A stretch of DNA of 64,000 nt from Mycosarcoma maydis (taxonomy: Eukaryota; Basidiomycota; Ustilaginomycetes; Ustilaginales): contig NC_026481.1 in the NCBI RefSeq assembly GCF_000328475.2, forward strand, positions 372,001-436,000, in the 5' to 3' direction. The translations under genes and the position numbers were made by a program. Positions 52,870 to 63,430 of this stretch are shown one piece after another. Position 1 is the first letter of the stretch, and every line of letters starts with the position of its first letter. Below the pieces are notes generated by a model, which searched no databases, was not told the DNA's origin, and saw nothing but the letters and a program-made list of their open reading frames with translations.

Positions 52870-55800
52870 TTACCTGCTTGCACCACGCGGGCCATGACCA
52901 CCACGTCCACGGCGTGCTGCGCCGCGTTTTGCTCTGCGATTGGTATCGGACTTGCTGGGTCGGGCGTTCTTCTCTCTTCTCTTCTCCTTGAGCTCTCTGT
53001 CCTTTTGGATTTGTCTGGCGCTTTTCACTTCGTCTTTGGCAGCTTGGCGTTTCGGCTGGCCCGGTCGACGGTTGCCGAATACGCCGGCTGTCTTGGGTGC
53101 ACTGAGCTTGGTATGTCTGAAGCGTTTGAGACCCATAACGCTCGTTTCTGGAGGCGAGCGCTCGTGGACGCGGTGGTTGTTGGACTCGATTTCGCCCGTC
53201 TTGGGCATGTCGATGCGCTTTTCGCGCTTCCAATCCTCATACCGACCGGAGCGGAACGAGGCGGGCAGACGAACACCGGACTCGGTGCGGATCATCTTTT
53301 TGTTGTCCGCACCCACAGTGGCTTGGATAAAGTTTTTCTTTTTGGAATCCCATCGTGTCACGTTGGGTCGTTGAGATTGCGTGCCCAGCGTCGCGTCGTC
53401 GCCGGCGAGGTCGAATGACACCGCAGACGCCTGCTGGATGAACGAGTCCGTGTGACTACGTGCGTTGTTGAGCGAATAGCCGCGTTCAGATGTAGACCCT
53501 TGCTGCTCGTACGAGAGGTAGAAGTTCGGATCGCGGTACGACGTCGGTGCGGCTTTCTTGGTGCGCGCGCGCTTCGTGTGTCGCGCAGACGCAGCGTCTC
53601 GGTCCGACTCAGAAGCGTCCGTTTCCGAATCAGTCAATGCTTCACGTTGGACTTGTGCTTTTGAAGGCTTGGTCGTGTCAAATGCAGCAAGGATATCCGC
53701 TTCATCTGCTTGCTCCATATCCACCATCGCATCCCCCACCACAGCTTCGTCGTTATCCGCCTTGCCAGCAGTTGCCTTTTTCTTACCCTTGTTACGCGCA
53801 GCAACTTTGGGCTTGGTCACCTCCTCATCATCTTCCATCGCATCACCTCCACCCTCGATCGCCCTTTTCCTCGCCTCCAACGCTTCTGCCCTCTTGGTTT
53901 TGACCTGCATCGTCTGCCTTCTGCTCCTCATCAACGCTCCCAACGGCGTGGCATCCCCCCTGATCCCAATTTCAAACACCGTCTCTTGCGGTCGGAACGC
54001 ATTGACCTTGGCCAACAGCGCCGCCCTCTTGGCCGCCTCGTCCGCCTCCTTGAGCGCGTTGTCCGTGCCACGCTTCACCTTGTCGTCCATTCGGTCGCTG
54101 CCAAGCGCGCTCGTCACAGCGTCGGCCTTGTTTGCTCGGTTCAACCCATACACCTCGGGGCGCTTCACAACATCGTGCACCGCCATCTCTTCCAGGGGCG
54201 AGCCCGCCAACGTCCACTCGGGTACTTGGCCTTCTCTGCCGGACGCGGTGCGAATGTTGATCTGTTCGATGCTTCCTAGCTTGACCATCTCTTTGGCGCG
54301 TCGGTGCGATTCCTGCGATGCTTTGGCGATCGACTTTTCGTACTTTTGCTGTGCTCGATCGGCTACTGCGCGCAGAGCGGGGAAGTCGTGCGCGGTGGAC
54401 GACGAGGTGTTTGTGAGAGAGGAAGAGATGAATTCGGTTTCGAGGTCCAACGCTTCGCGCGGCAAGGTTCCGAGGATGAGGCTGTCGTGTAGACCGAGCG
54501 CGTCGGCCGACGCAACGTCTCTGCCGTTGGCAAGAGCAGCGATGGCGGTATGTGAGGACACGAGAGGGCGAGCGAGAAACAGCTGCAAATCGCACAGGTA
54601 TGGAAGCTCGGCATTTGTGCACATGCTCCACGCCCAACCGTTTCGGCCGGCACGTGCAGTACGTCCAACTCGATGAACAAACGTTCGCGGCTGCGGCGGA
54701 AAGTCGAAGTTGACAACGTGCTCGAGAACAGGCAGATCGATACCACGCGCAGCAACGTCGGTGACGATCAGCAGGCTGTTCTGCCCGCGTCGGAAGCGAG
54801 ACATTTGGATACCGCGTGTCGCTTGGTCGAGCGACGAGTAGATGTGCGAGCACGCATAGCCAGTGGTGGTCAGAAGCAACAGCAGATACTCTACGTGATG
54901 CTTGGTGGCGCAAAAAATGATGGTTTGGTGCGGGAGCAGTTCCAGTGCTCCTCCTGGTCCTCCACGTTTGCGTTTGTTGCCGAGATGCTTGTCCTTGGTC
55001 TTGCCTTTGAACTCGGCCCTCCTGTTGCCGTAGCCGCGTGATCGCTGACCGTCGGCTTGGTTGTCACTCGCGTCTTCATTGAATTGCGCTTCTTCATCCA
55101 GGTCCCGTGCAGCCTGCTCGCCAAGCGGAACACCAATCACGTCTCGCAGCAGAACCAAGAGCGCAGCTTCCTTCTCGGACGGCTTGACGCTAAAGAACGC
55201 CATGCGCAGGTCCGCGCTGATCTTGCTATCGGCGTCCAGACGCACGAGTTTTGGGTTGGCCTGCAATCCGGCCTTGGTGAACTCGACGAGCTTCTTGGGC
55301 AGCGTAGCGCTGAACAGCAAAGTCTGTCGTGTTGGTGGCAGACGCAGGAGCATCTCCTCGAGCTGTTCTGCGAAACCCATTTCAAAAAGTCGGTCTGCTT
55401 CGTCAAAGACAACGTATTCGACCGACTTGAGGTCCAGGTTCATCTCGACGGTGAGATGGAGCATTCGGCCCGGTGTGGCGATGACGACATCCGGATTGTT
55501 GGACATGATGCCGAATTGTTCGTCGAGCGACTCTCCGCCTACAATTATTGCCCAGCGGATAGCTTCTCCGCGGCTATCCTGGCCCTCGCCTGCGTCAGCC
55601 TTCCATCCTCGCGCAATTTCCTTTCCCACCCTGAGGATCTGTACCGCCAGTTCGCGCGAGGGACAAAGGATAAGACTCTTAATGCCAAACGTAGGCGAAT
55701 GACGACCATTGAGACGGTTGATAAGCGGAATGAGATACGCGAGCGTCTTTCCTGAACCGGTACGAGCCATACCGACAACGTCTCTGGGGGGTTGCGACAT

Positions 55801-56334
55801 GATAGCCGGAATAGCCTGGCGTTGAATGGGTGTAGGCGTGGTGAAGCCGCGAATGAGAAGCGATCGAAGTAAAGACGGATGCAGGCCCATGCTCTGGAAG
55901 GATCCACCGCCGGTAACGACACCTGAGCCGAGCTTGTTCTTGCCTTTGTTCTTGCCAGAAAGTGCCTTCTTTGCGACCTCTAGACCTGCTTTGATGTTGG
56001 CATGCTGCATGACAGATGCGATGAATCGAGCGTCATCGTCGTCATCATCCTTGGCGGATACGCGAGACGCATATGCCTTCTGCGAGGCTTGCTGTGACGA
56101 GGACAGCATGCCAACAGCGGCTGGTTCGGCAGCACTGGCCAGCAGCGAGGAGGCAATATCGAAGTCGTCATTGCCGTCATCATCGCTGCCCTTTGTGGAT
56201 CTCCTGGCTCGCTTCTGTGGTTTGCTCGATGAAGCTGTGGCGTCGTTTCGGTTCGGCTTGGACGTGGCTGAGATGGTACGAGCAGCAAAGTTGTCTTCGC
56301 CATCCGACGCAAGGAAATCGATGGTCTTGGCCAT
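52870..56334 (-). CDS. DEAD-box ATP-dependent RNA helicase Dbp10 (60S ribosome assembly)
   Basis: The protein is 1154 residues, intronless, from the ATG at 56334. Helicase motifs are complete: Q-motif region with GFTTPTPIQRQAIP (163-176), motif I ARTGSGKT (190-197), PSRELA (225-230), TPGR (287-290), DEAD (311-314) and SAT (342-344), then FCATKHH, DVAARGIDLP and HRVGRTARAGR in the second core. About 60 residues of Lys/Arg/Gly/Asp-rich insertion separate the cores. The C-terminal extension holds the Dbp10-specific block (SFIQQASAVSFDL, VTRWDSKKKNFIQ, SGRYEDWKRE) and a strongly basic tail ending RGRGGHGPRGASR. Dbp10 remodels pre-60S particles in the nucleolus. The gene ends 165 bp from VPS53. 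Confidence 0.95.
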   Translation of the reverse strand: MAKTIDFLASDGEDNFAARTISATSKPNRNDATASSSKPQKRARRSTKGSDDDGNDDFDIASSLLASAAEPAAVGMLSSSQQASQKAYASRVSAKDDDDDDARFIASVMQHANIKAGLEVAKKALSGKNKGKNKLGSGVVTGGGSFQSMGLHPSLLRSLLIRGFTTPTPIQRQAIPAIMSQPPRDVVGMARTGSGKTLAYLIPLINRLNGRHSPTFGIKSLILCPSRELAVQILRVGKEIARGWKADAGEGQDSRGEAIRWAIIVGGESLDEQFGIMSNNPDVVIATPGRMLHLTVEMNLDLKSVEYVVFDEADRLFEMGFAEQLEEMLLRLPPTRQTLLFSATLPKKLVEFTKAGLQANPKLVRLDADSKISADLRMAFFSVKPSEKEAALLVLLRDVIGVPLGEQAARDLDEEAQFNEDASDNQADGQRSRGYGNRRAEFKGKTKDKHLGNKRKRGGPGGALELLPHQTIIFCATKHHVEYLLLLLTTTGYACSHIYSSLDQATRGIQMSRFRRGQNSLLIVTDVAARGIDLPVLEHVVNFDFPPQPRTFVHRVGRTARAGRNGWAWSMCTNAELPYLCDLQLFLARPLVSSHTAIAALANGRDVASADALGLHDSLILGTLPREALDLETEFISSSLTNTSSSTAHDFPALRAVADRAQQKYEKSIAKASQESHRRAKEMVKLGSIEQINIRTASGREGQVPEWTLAGSPLEEMAVHDVVKRPEVYGLNRANKADAVTSALGSDRMDDKVKRGTDNALKEADEAAKRAALLAKVNAFRPQETVFEIGIRGDATPLGALMRSRRQTMQVKTKRAEALEARKRAIEGGGDAMEDDEEVTKPKVAARNKGKKKATAGKADNDEAVVGDAMVDMEQADEADILAAFDTTKPSKAQVQREALTDSETDASESDRDAASARHTKRARTKKAAPTSYRDPNFYLSYEQQGSTSERGYSLNNARSHTDSFIQQASAVSFDLAGDDATLGTQSQRPNVTRWDSKKKNFIQATVGADNKKMIRTESGVRLPASFRSGRYEDWKREKRIDMPKTGEIESNNHRVHERSPPETSVMGLKRFRHTKLSAPKTAGVFGNRRPGQPKRQAAKDEVKSARQIQKDRELKEKRREKNARPSKSDTNRRAKRGAARRGRGGHGPRGASR

Positions 56335-56501
56335 CTTCAATATCTATGACTCTGCTGCTGGTGATGTGTATGTGTTTCTGTTGCACCGTCAGTGAATCGG
56401 CGGTCAAGGAATAGGACGTTGGTGGTTGGCAAGAGCAACTACGCTTCGAGTTTCGTTTGAGAACAGCAAATTCTTGGATTATGTCCAAAAATTTTGGAAG
56501 G

Positions 56502-56538
<37 letters not shown>

Positions 56539-56967
56539 GGACCCTCTCAGTCACGAGTCTGTCCACATCACGTGCGTGGTACACGCCCCGCCATTCACGA
56601 TTAAGACGAGAGCCTCCACACCCACCAGGAGCCAATAAATCAATCGTGAATCAATCGTGTGAACAGCAATCCCGAATGAGTGAATGAGTGAATGTGCAAC
56701 GAGAGTCACGAGTTGTTTGTTGTTATTCTCTTCGCCGCCACTTTCCGCGACGTGCAGCTGTGCCAGGTTACCGTAGCACAAGGTTGCTTCCAACGATCAC
56801 AGGCGTGTGACGTGGAGCGGTCCGTACACCTCTGCTTAACACCATCATCATCATCGTCACCTATCACGCTCCGTTGACTACAGACCCGACCTGGACCTCC
56901 CCGCCTTACTGGCTGAGCAAATTACCGCGATGCCGTTTGGCTCGCCCTGCATTCCACTTTGTCAACC
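56335..56967. other. Divergent promoter region, DBP10 / EME1
   Basis: It contains a 34-bp A tract (56502-56535) and heptamer copies near 56593-56602 and 56643-56656. No gene is seen. Confidence 0.6.
56502..56535. repeat. Poly(A) tract, 34 bp
   Basis: Thirty-four consecutive A residues between two divergent genes. Such dA:dT tracts exclude nucleosomes. I find no retroposed gene next to it. Confidence 0.9.
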
Positions 56968-59508
56968 ATGGTAGGCGCTCTCTGGATTGACAGTGGCTCC
57001 GACAGTGATAGCGATGCTACCTCGGGCAAGCAACGTCGAAACAGACACCGTCGTAGCGCTAGTGCGGTAGGAGGTCCATCTCGTCTAAGTGCAGCTCCCC
57101 CATCATCCTCGTCCTCGGTCATCGTTCTATCTTCGTCCCAAGATCACGGCCAACTGGTTGCAGCAAAAGTTCAGCGCCATGGAAAGGCTGTGGTTGGGAC
57201 ACTTGGCAGCCACGCTCGCCTGATGGATGCGCATGAAAGTGTACAAGCAACACCAGCTCAGCGCTTGGCTCAGCTCCTCGCCGATAATTCTCCCGACACC
57301 TCGCTTCCTAGCTTCGGTGATCTTCTACGACAGCACAAGTCACGAAGAGACGCCGCAGCGTCTGCGCATGCCTGCGTACCAAGCGGTCAGGGCTCTACAA
57401 GCATTTGCGCGTCGCGCCCAACATCGACTGCGCTTCCAGCAGGTTCGCTCAGGCGCACCGTGTCCCAACCGATCGCTTCCAGCTCGCAAGACAACCCAAC
57501 TTCCTCTCGCTTCCGTCCATCTGTTCGTCGTCCCACCAAGTATGCAGGTGCAGATGCGACCGCGCCGGAGGTAATTGAAATTGGGTCCGACTCGATCGTC
57601 GATTCTGCCAGTGAAGCTGATGCCGAGCATGTCCTGTATACCTCTTCGCCCATTCGGTCCCAGCGTAGCCTCAGAACTCAGCAGCCCTCCAGCCAGCCTT
57701 TGGTCTTTTCTCCGCCATCTCGCGTTTCTGCGGCGAAAGGGCGATCGGGTGAGGCAAGACGCACTCGACCGAATCTCAGGGCTGACTCAGCTCCGATTGT
57801 CATCCTGTCTAGCAGTCCGCCACCGCCTTCGTTGCCGAGCACTAGCCAAAGCTCGTCTGGTCATGCGGTTGGATACATAGCCGAAGAAGAGTGTATGCTC
57901 CCAAACTTTCCATCATCGTCGCTTCCTTTCGAAGATCCACCACCGAGCCCGCCCTCTACGCCCGTTGGCGCGCCTGCTGCAGAAGCTTTCGATGCCTCGC
58001 CTTCGCTCAAGAGACGAGGCGTTCATTCGGATTCCAAACCTACGACGCCAAAGAGACCCAGGCCGATAAGCAGAACTGGCTCTCTTTTAGAAGCTTTAGA
58101 TAAACTCTACGCAGCGGACGACATGGCCATGATGGACCAAGACCAAGCTGAGAATTCAGCTGACGGCGACCGCGTCCTAGGGATCTTTTCAGCTGTCACT
58201 GCTCCAGATCTTACTCGAAAGGAGAATTCTAGTGCGCAACTGTCACCGTCGAAAGCTCAAAGATCGGCTGCAGCCAAGGAAGCGCGCGAAGCTAAGGCAC
58301 GCGAACGCGAAGCTGTCAAGCTTGCCAAGGCGCAAGCCGCTGCGGAAAAGAAACGGTTTTTGGAAGTCAATCGTCTTCGCACGTCGAAAGCGGACACGAT
58401 GCGCGAGCTCATCATCGATCTTGACCGTACGCTTTTCAGCGCCGGTCAGCCTTTTGCCGGATATCAAGAGTCGATCCAGGCGCGTTTCGAACAGGAGGGA
58501 GCAAGTGTGCATCTCTGCGATGCTGTGGTAGCTCCGCCTTTGGTACGATTCAGGAGGAAGGTCAAAGCGGAGTGGAACAACGAAAGACGACATTGGGTAC
58601 CACTGAATCGAGAACAAGTCCGAAGAGAGCCAATGGTGATTGTGTATATCGATGCAAAGCAGATTGTGCAATTGGTGGCGGAGGGAGGAGAGCAAGGATT
58701 GGAGAGTTGGTATGGCGATTTGGAGCGAAGGTTGAGTGCAGCCGATGGTGGTCGAGAGCGAGGTGACGGGCAGCAACGGCAGGTATTTCTGGTTTGCCAA
58801 GGCCTGATCAAGTACTATGCTCGACTGAGGGCAAGTGAGAACAGGGCATATACGGCGCGCATCCGACAGCAGTTGGCAGAGAGTCAACCCGCTGATCAAG
58901 CTACGAGCACCGCTTCGGATGCTGTTCCGAAGTCAGCACCACGGAGAGCCAACACTGCCATCGGCAGCAATAACCACAGCAGCAGCAGCAGTGGCGGGGG
59001 CGGCGTGCCTGCTCAATCGATCGTCGAACGCAGCCTGTTGCAGCTGAAGCTCGTTCACCGATGCTACGTGATCCACGCGGCCTCACTGGTCGATGGCATC
59101 GAATGGCTTCATCAACTCACGTCGGACCTTTCACTGAAACCGTACAAATCGCTTCGCGATAGCCACCTCTCGTTTGCCGTCGATACCGGCCGCAACACCA
59201 CGTCTTGCTGCTCAGCTGCCATCTACGCCCTGATGCTTGAACAGATCCCACGCGTCACCCCGGCCATCTCACAGAGCATCACCACCATCTACCCTTCGCT
59301 GCACGCGCTGCTAAGAGCGTACCAAAGCTGCAACGACGAAAGCGAGCAAAGGGCAATGCTCAGCAGCATCCAAGTAGTCAGCAACAGGGACGGAACCGAG
59401 AGGAGAGCCAACAGGACCAATCTCGGCTTGCAGCTGAGCAAGAGGATTCATGCCGTGATCAGGGGTACCAACGCCGACTTGCTCATCAATAAGCCCACCA
59501 AGGATTGA
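56968..59508 (+). CDS. Eme1/Mms4, regulatory subunit of the Mus81 structure-specific endonuclease
   Basis: The protein is 846 residues from the ATG at 56968, intronless. The first 450 residues are Ser/Pro/Arg-rich and disordered, with several short acidic-hydrophobic patches of the type VIVLSSSQD, VIEIGSDS and IVILSSSPPP, typical of SUMO-interacting motifs. From about 475 an ERCC4-like domain follows (TMRELIIDLDRTLFSAGQPF, VIVYIDAKQIVQL, VFLVCQGLIKYY). The C-terminus carries the helix-hairpin-helix-like part (EQIPRVTPAISQSITTIYPSLHALLRAY). The XPF nuclease signature ERKxxxD is absent, as expected for the non-catalytic partner. With Mus81 it cuts branched recombination and replication intermediates. 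Confidence 0.88.
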   Translation: MVGALWIDSGSDSDSDATSGKQRRNRHRRSASAVGGPSRLSAAPPSSSSSVIVLSSSQDHGQLVAAKVQRHGKAVVGTLGSHARLMDAHESVQATPAQRLAQLLADNSPDTSLPSFGDLLRQHKSRRDAAASAHACVPSGQGSTSICASRPTSTALPAGSLRRTVSQPIASSSQDNPTSSRFRPSVRRPTKYAGADATAPEVIEIGSDSIVDSASEADAEHVLYTSSPIRSQRSLRTQQPSSQPLVFSPPSRVSAAKGRSGEARRTRPNLRADSAPIVILSSSPPPPSLPSTSQSSSGHAVGYIAEEECMLPNFPSSSLPFEDPPPSPPSTPVGAPAAEAFDASPSLKRRGVHSDSKPTTPKRPRPISRTGSLLEALDKLYAADDMAMMDQDQAENSADGDRVLGIFSAVTAPDLTRKENSSAQLSPSKAQRSAAAKEAREAKAREREAVKLAKAQAAAEKKRFLEVNRLRTSKADTMRELIIDLDRTLFSAGQPFAGYQESIQARFEQEGASVHLCDAVVAPPLVRFRRKVKAEWNNERRHWVPLNREQVRREPMVIVYIDAKQIVQLVAEGGEQGLESWYGDLERRLSAADGGRERGDGQQRQVFLVCQGLIKYYARLRASENRAYTARIRQQLAESQPADQATSTASDAVPKSAPRRANTAIGSNNHSSSSSGGGGVPAQSIVERSLLQLKLVHRCYVIHAASLVDGIEWLHQLTSDLSLKPYKSLRDSHLSFAVDTGRNTTSCCSAAIYALMLEQIPRVTPAISQSITTIYPSLHALLRAYQSCNDESEQRAMLSSIQVVSNRDGTERRANRTNLGLQLSKRIHAVIRGTNADLLINKPTKD

Positions 59509-59805
59509 TCATGTGATGCATAACGCTGCATCTCGAAACACCATTCAAAGCTAAGTGATTAGGCAAGCAAGCACAAAGCAGCGTGGTCAAGTGTGCTTTG
59601 TATTTTCCCATGTCAGTGTTTGGTAAAGAAAAGCGCCAGCTCACAGACGCAAAGGCGGTTGAGAAGAGTAAGCGACATGAGGTTCGGAAAAGCTTGGTAG
59701 CATCCATTACAAGACGTTGCACGGATGTATCAGGCTTTACTTGCGGACGAAAGGGGGGAGGATGAGCCAGGGGGTTCAAAGACAACTGGTGCGGCGACGA
59801 AGCTG
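59509..59805. other. Convergent spacer
   Basis: This is 3' flanking DNA of EME1 (+) and the membrane protein gene (-). Nothing else is seen. Confidence 0.6.
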
Positions 59806-60624
59806 TTATCCGACAAGGGGGGCGCGTTCTTCGTCGGTGATAGCCGAAGTGTTCCTGCGCGTAAAGATGGAGAGTACGGCCCTGAGGACGGCGATCAGGC
59901 TGATGATGAAGAAGGCGAGAGCGGACCAGTGGATAAACTTGCTCGAAGTCTGGTGTTGGAAGATGGCCAAGAGACTCAAGCTGATGACGAGCGCGCCTGC
60001 GACGTCGCCCTCCGAGTACCACACGTAACCGGCGGCGGTGGATTCGAGGAAGAGGAGCGAGAGAAAGACGACAATCTTGGTGATGATGCCAGCCTTGTGG
60101 GACAGCGCGTTGACACCGAACGCCTCGAAACCGGTGACGAAAAGGAGCACGACAACAAAGCCGTGGTAGAGGCTAAAGGGAAGGTGAACAAACACAGTGT
60201 CGGCCAAGTTGTTGGCGGTGTGGTGCACTTTGAGCGATCGATAGCAGTGCGAGACGGTACCTGCGATGAGTAGCATGACAATGAAGGCGAGGATGGCGTA
60301 GATGCGATCGTGGTGCGCGTTGACCTGAGCCGAGACGAGTCCAGAGTAGATGGCGTTGAGGATGCACAGACCGGGGAACCTCCAGCCGATGCCGTGGACA
60401 ACGTGGGTAGAACCGGCATCGGTGAATTGGTAGACGATCATTCCGAGGAAGAGCAAGTGGATAAAAGGCCATACGCCATAGATCCAACGCTCGGGGGAGA
60501 GGTAGGTCTCCTGCACTACCGGATTAGCACCCACGCCGAGCTGCGAGTAGACGTTGCCCGTGGTGAAGAAGACATAGGCCACGATGTTGGCTACCTTGAG
60601 CAGAAGGTCGTCGTTCCACGCCAT
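59806..60624 (-). CDS. Eight-span membrane protein, unknown
   Basis: The protein is 272 residues from the ATG at 60624 (MAWNDDLLLKVANIVAY). Eight hydrophobic segments can be counted. The first two, VANIVAYVFFTTGNVYS and WIYGVWPFIHLLFLGMIVYQF, have an aromatic pattern slightly reminiscent of TspO/MBR-type proteins, but I cannot place it in that family. The tail is short, with EERAPLVG resembling an acidic di-hydrophobic vacuolar or endosomal sorting signal. No signal peptide is seen. The function is not recognised; a conserved fungal integral membrane protein is the safest description. Confidence 0.7.
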   Translation of the reverse strand: MAWNDDLLLKVANIVAYVFFTTGNVYSQLGVGANPVVQETYLSPERWIYGVWPFIHLLFLGMIVYQFTDAGSTHVVHGIGWRFPGLCILNAIYSGLVSAQVNAHHDRIYAILAFIVMLLIAGTVSHCYRSLKVHHTANNLADTVFVHLPFSLYHGFVVVLLFVTGFEAFGVNALSHKAGIITKIVVFLSLLFLESTAAGYVWYSEGDVAGALVISLSLLAIFQHQTSSKFIHWSALAFFIISLIAVLRAVLSIFTRRNTSAITDEERAPLVG

Positions 60625-60880
60625 CGTGAGAATGGGATTGCTGAGCAAGACCGAGAGGATTCGAGTTGGAGAGCAGAGGGAGCAGCAGCGGGATGCGCGG
60701 CGATGGGAAGCAGATGATGGTCAAGGATGAAACAAGAGAGAAACGAGTGTGCTCCATCCAGACTGGCATGTCTCTGATATAAGCTAGCTGAAATAGCTAG
60801 CTGCCAAGGCTCACGGTCCAGCTCAGTCAAGGTAAGTGCTGCTGAGCCTTGTTGGTCCCCCACAGTCGTGAGTACGCACA

Positions 60881-60918
60881 ATCACGAATCGCAAATCGCA
60901 AATCGCAAATCGTGAATG
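60881..60918. repeat. Tandem AAATCGC/GAATCGT heptamers
   Basis: Five heptamers are in register: GAATCGC, three AAATCGC-type units, and a unit ending CGTGAAT. This shows how the two spellings interconvert. Confidence 0.85.
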
Positions 60919-61032
60919 CAGACGGCACGCTCGACACTCTGTGAGTCACGACTGAGCAGCAGCGCCAGTGTACAGTCACGAGTCGTGAGTATTTCGAGTG
61001 GAGGAAGACGAAATCCAGCGCTGTGGTTCGCG

Positions 61033-61067
61033 TGCGATGCGATGCGATGCGGTGCGGTGCGGTGCGA
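61033..61067. repeat. GCGAT/GCGGT pentamer repeat
   Basis: GATGC occurs three times, then GGTGC three times, in tandem. Confidence 0.85.
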
Positions 61068-61609
61068 TAAAATCAAGAATTGTGAATGCGATGCGGACTC
61101 ATTCACCCTTCACGATTCACGATTGGTGGAGTGTCTGAGAGGAACAAACGCACAGTGACGCAGTCCAAGCATGCAAAGCCGAACGCGTCCATCGTAACTG
61201 GGCGAGCTCAACGTAGCACAGCGATGATTCGGAAGGCGTCATGGAGTCGTGCTTCTCAGACCGACAAACGCTTGAGCGCAGCGCCGCGCCGCTTGAGCCG
61301 CCGCATACATGCGAGCCTCGAATGTGACAAAGGTCACACGACCTGACCAACAACTTGTTCAGCCCAGGCTCGACATGCTCGTGTCTGTACTGCACTGGAC
61401 TGTACACGCCATGCACACTTTGACTTTGGATTCAGGATTGTGACCGCCTAGCCAGCCAGCCCAGCCAGCCAGAGGCTACTACTCAAAATGCTGAGGCAGC
61501 ATTGCCAGCGACGTGGGCACGCCAAAGCTGTATCGGGCAGCGATTGGTGATGGCTTTGGGGGCGAATCAGCAAGGTCCGACAGAAAGTATCACCAACGGA
61601 TGGCAAGCC

Positions 61610-61650
61610 GAATCGTGAATCACGAATTCAAGAATCACAATTGAATCACG
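61610..61650. repeat. Inverted heptamer cluster
   Basis: GAATCGTGAATCACGAATTC is followed by further AATCAC units on both orientations. Confidence 0.7.
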
Positions 61651-61874
61651 CTCACGGATCGATGAGACCAGAGTCGTGAGTTGGTCATGTGTCACTTGGT
61701 GCTTGTCACGGGTTCCCGCTTTGCATGTTAGCCCATTCATGGCAACAAAATCTTAGAATCACAAATGGTCTGACATCTGGGTGAAAATGCCACATGGGAA
61801 ATAACCATTTGTGATTCGGCCGTGAAAGGCTCAGGCGAGATACGTGGCGTGGGGCGTGGCAAACGTCAGCTCAA

Positions 61875-61914
61875 CGTGAATCGTGTATGAAGCGTAAATC
61901 ACGAATCGTGAACG
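61875..61914. repeat. Inverted heptamer cluster
   Basis: CGTGAATCGTG at 61875-61885 and AAATCACGAATCGTGAACG at 61896-61914. Confidence 0.7.
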
Positions 61915-62616
61915 GCAGAGCAAATGACGTAGCTGAACTAGCTGAACAGGGACGATTCAGGTTGACGCCCAAGCATTCGTGATTTCTTTCATCTTTGGCA
62001 CCAGGTCATCGCCGATGCTCGGCATTGGACACGCAATCAATCGACGGGTCAAGCCAGCACGCTCTCTTTCAGAGATGGAGCTGCGAGCGTGAGTTGAAAA
62101 GGCGATAGGATGCGTGTGGCACTTGCACACTGATCAAGATGCTGATGAAACAAGGCACAGCGACTGTACTCTGTTGTACGACGCTAAGTCCCAGTGCAAT
62201 AGATGACCAGTCACGAGTCATACCGAGCCTTTGTTTTTCCTGCAACCCTGCAGACAATCATGTCATTCGCGAATCAAAACAAGCTGGAACGGCGAGCTAC
62301 ACTCGACGGCGAGCCAAAATAGACTCGTGATCTGTGATCCAGGTTGAGCTGAGATCGCGCCGTCCAAGAGCATTGTGATTTACCGTACGATTTGGCGCCC
62401 GAAAGTGATATATACGTGTGCATATCTACAGTATTCCAAGATATATATACATGTATGTTCTACATCTATCTATAACATAGTGGTGAGTGTGGCTGGTTGA
62501 TGAAACAGCAGAGAATCGATATCACCGACTAGCGCGGCTGCCTCGTGCTACTCGTGACTGTTGCTCGGCTTCTAGAGTCACGAGTCTGGTTCCGCTGTGA
62601 TTTGAGGTGGGAAGCA

Positions 62617-62714
62617 TTCACGATTCACGATTTACGATTCACGATTTACGATTCACGATTTACGATTCACGATTTACGATTCACGATTTACGATTCACGA
62701 TTTATTCACGATTC
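62617..62714. repeat. Tandem 14-bp repeat (TTCACGATTTACGA)
   Basis: Five perfect 14-bp units occupy 62624-62693, flanked by partial units. Each unit is two 7-bp half-units (TTCACGA and TTTACGA), so this is a higher-order array of the dispersed heptamer. Confidence 0.95.
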
Positions 62715-63430
62715 GAGATTGTAGTCACAGTCGTGAGTCTGTGAGTTTCGAGTTTATTATACAATCAGTTGTTAAAGAGAGCTTCTTTCGAAAGATGCAA
62801 TTCAAGCACGCACGCACGCACGACGAATCGCGAATAACTTCAGTTATTAGCAACCATTCGTGATTCAATATTACACTCAGGCTTATATGGGCCATGGGAC
62901 GTGGGACGGTCCAAGCCCTCGTGCCTGCTGGATTGACGATTGAATCAGTCGTCATCACGCTCAACGCAGCTGCAGAGTCGTGAGTGGGATTCATGATTAC
63001 CTGCCTGCCAGAAACAGACTCACACCAACACACACCGACACTCACGCCTCGCTCGACTCGCTCGACGCTCCCACGCTTGCATTGGCTGGCAGCTGCTCGC
63101 AATACTTTCGTCTCGATCCTCTGTTGACTACTCGCTCCGCGTCGCTCCGCGTTCCCTTTGATCCGCTCTCGATCTTGATCCCCTCTGAGCTGGATCGTCC
63201 CCACCGCACATTGGCACCGCCCTCGATCGCAGCCTCTGCTGCTACAAGCTGTCGTTCATCTAGCAGCCATCTGGGCACGCATCGTCTACGCATCTCTAGC
63301 AGCCGTCTGTTAGCAGCTGCTCTTTCATTCCAGCATCGGCGTGTACAGCGCTTGCGAACACACGCATCAAAAGCCTGCAACCAACCAATCTACAGCCTTT
63401 CGCTTGCCGCGCTAGCCACATCCGGCACAA

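Larger units (their letters stand above)
60625..63430. other. Gene-free, heptamer-rich region
   Basis: This 2.8 kb separates the membrane protein gene (-) from the ankyrin gene (+). It holds the densest set of CGTGAAT/ACGATT repeats in the window, GATGC/GGTGC pentamers (61033-61067), an AT-rich stretch (62408-62480) and, from about 62990, a pyrimidine-rich leader to the ankyrin gene. No protein gene is seen. Confidence 0.55.

Noticed and set aside
56502..56535. A tract as a retrotransposon or retrogene tail
   Set aside because: No reverse transcriptase, target-site duplication or gene copy is found next to it.
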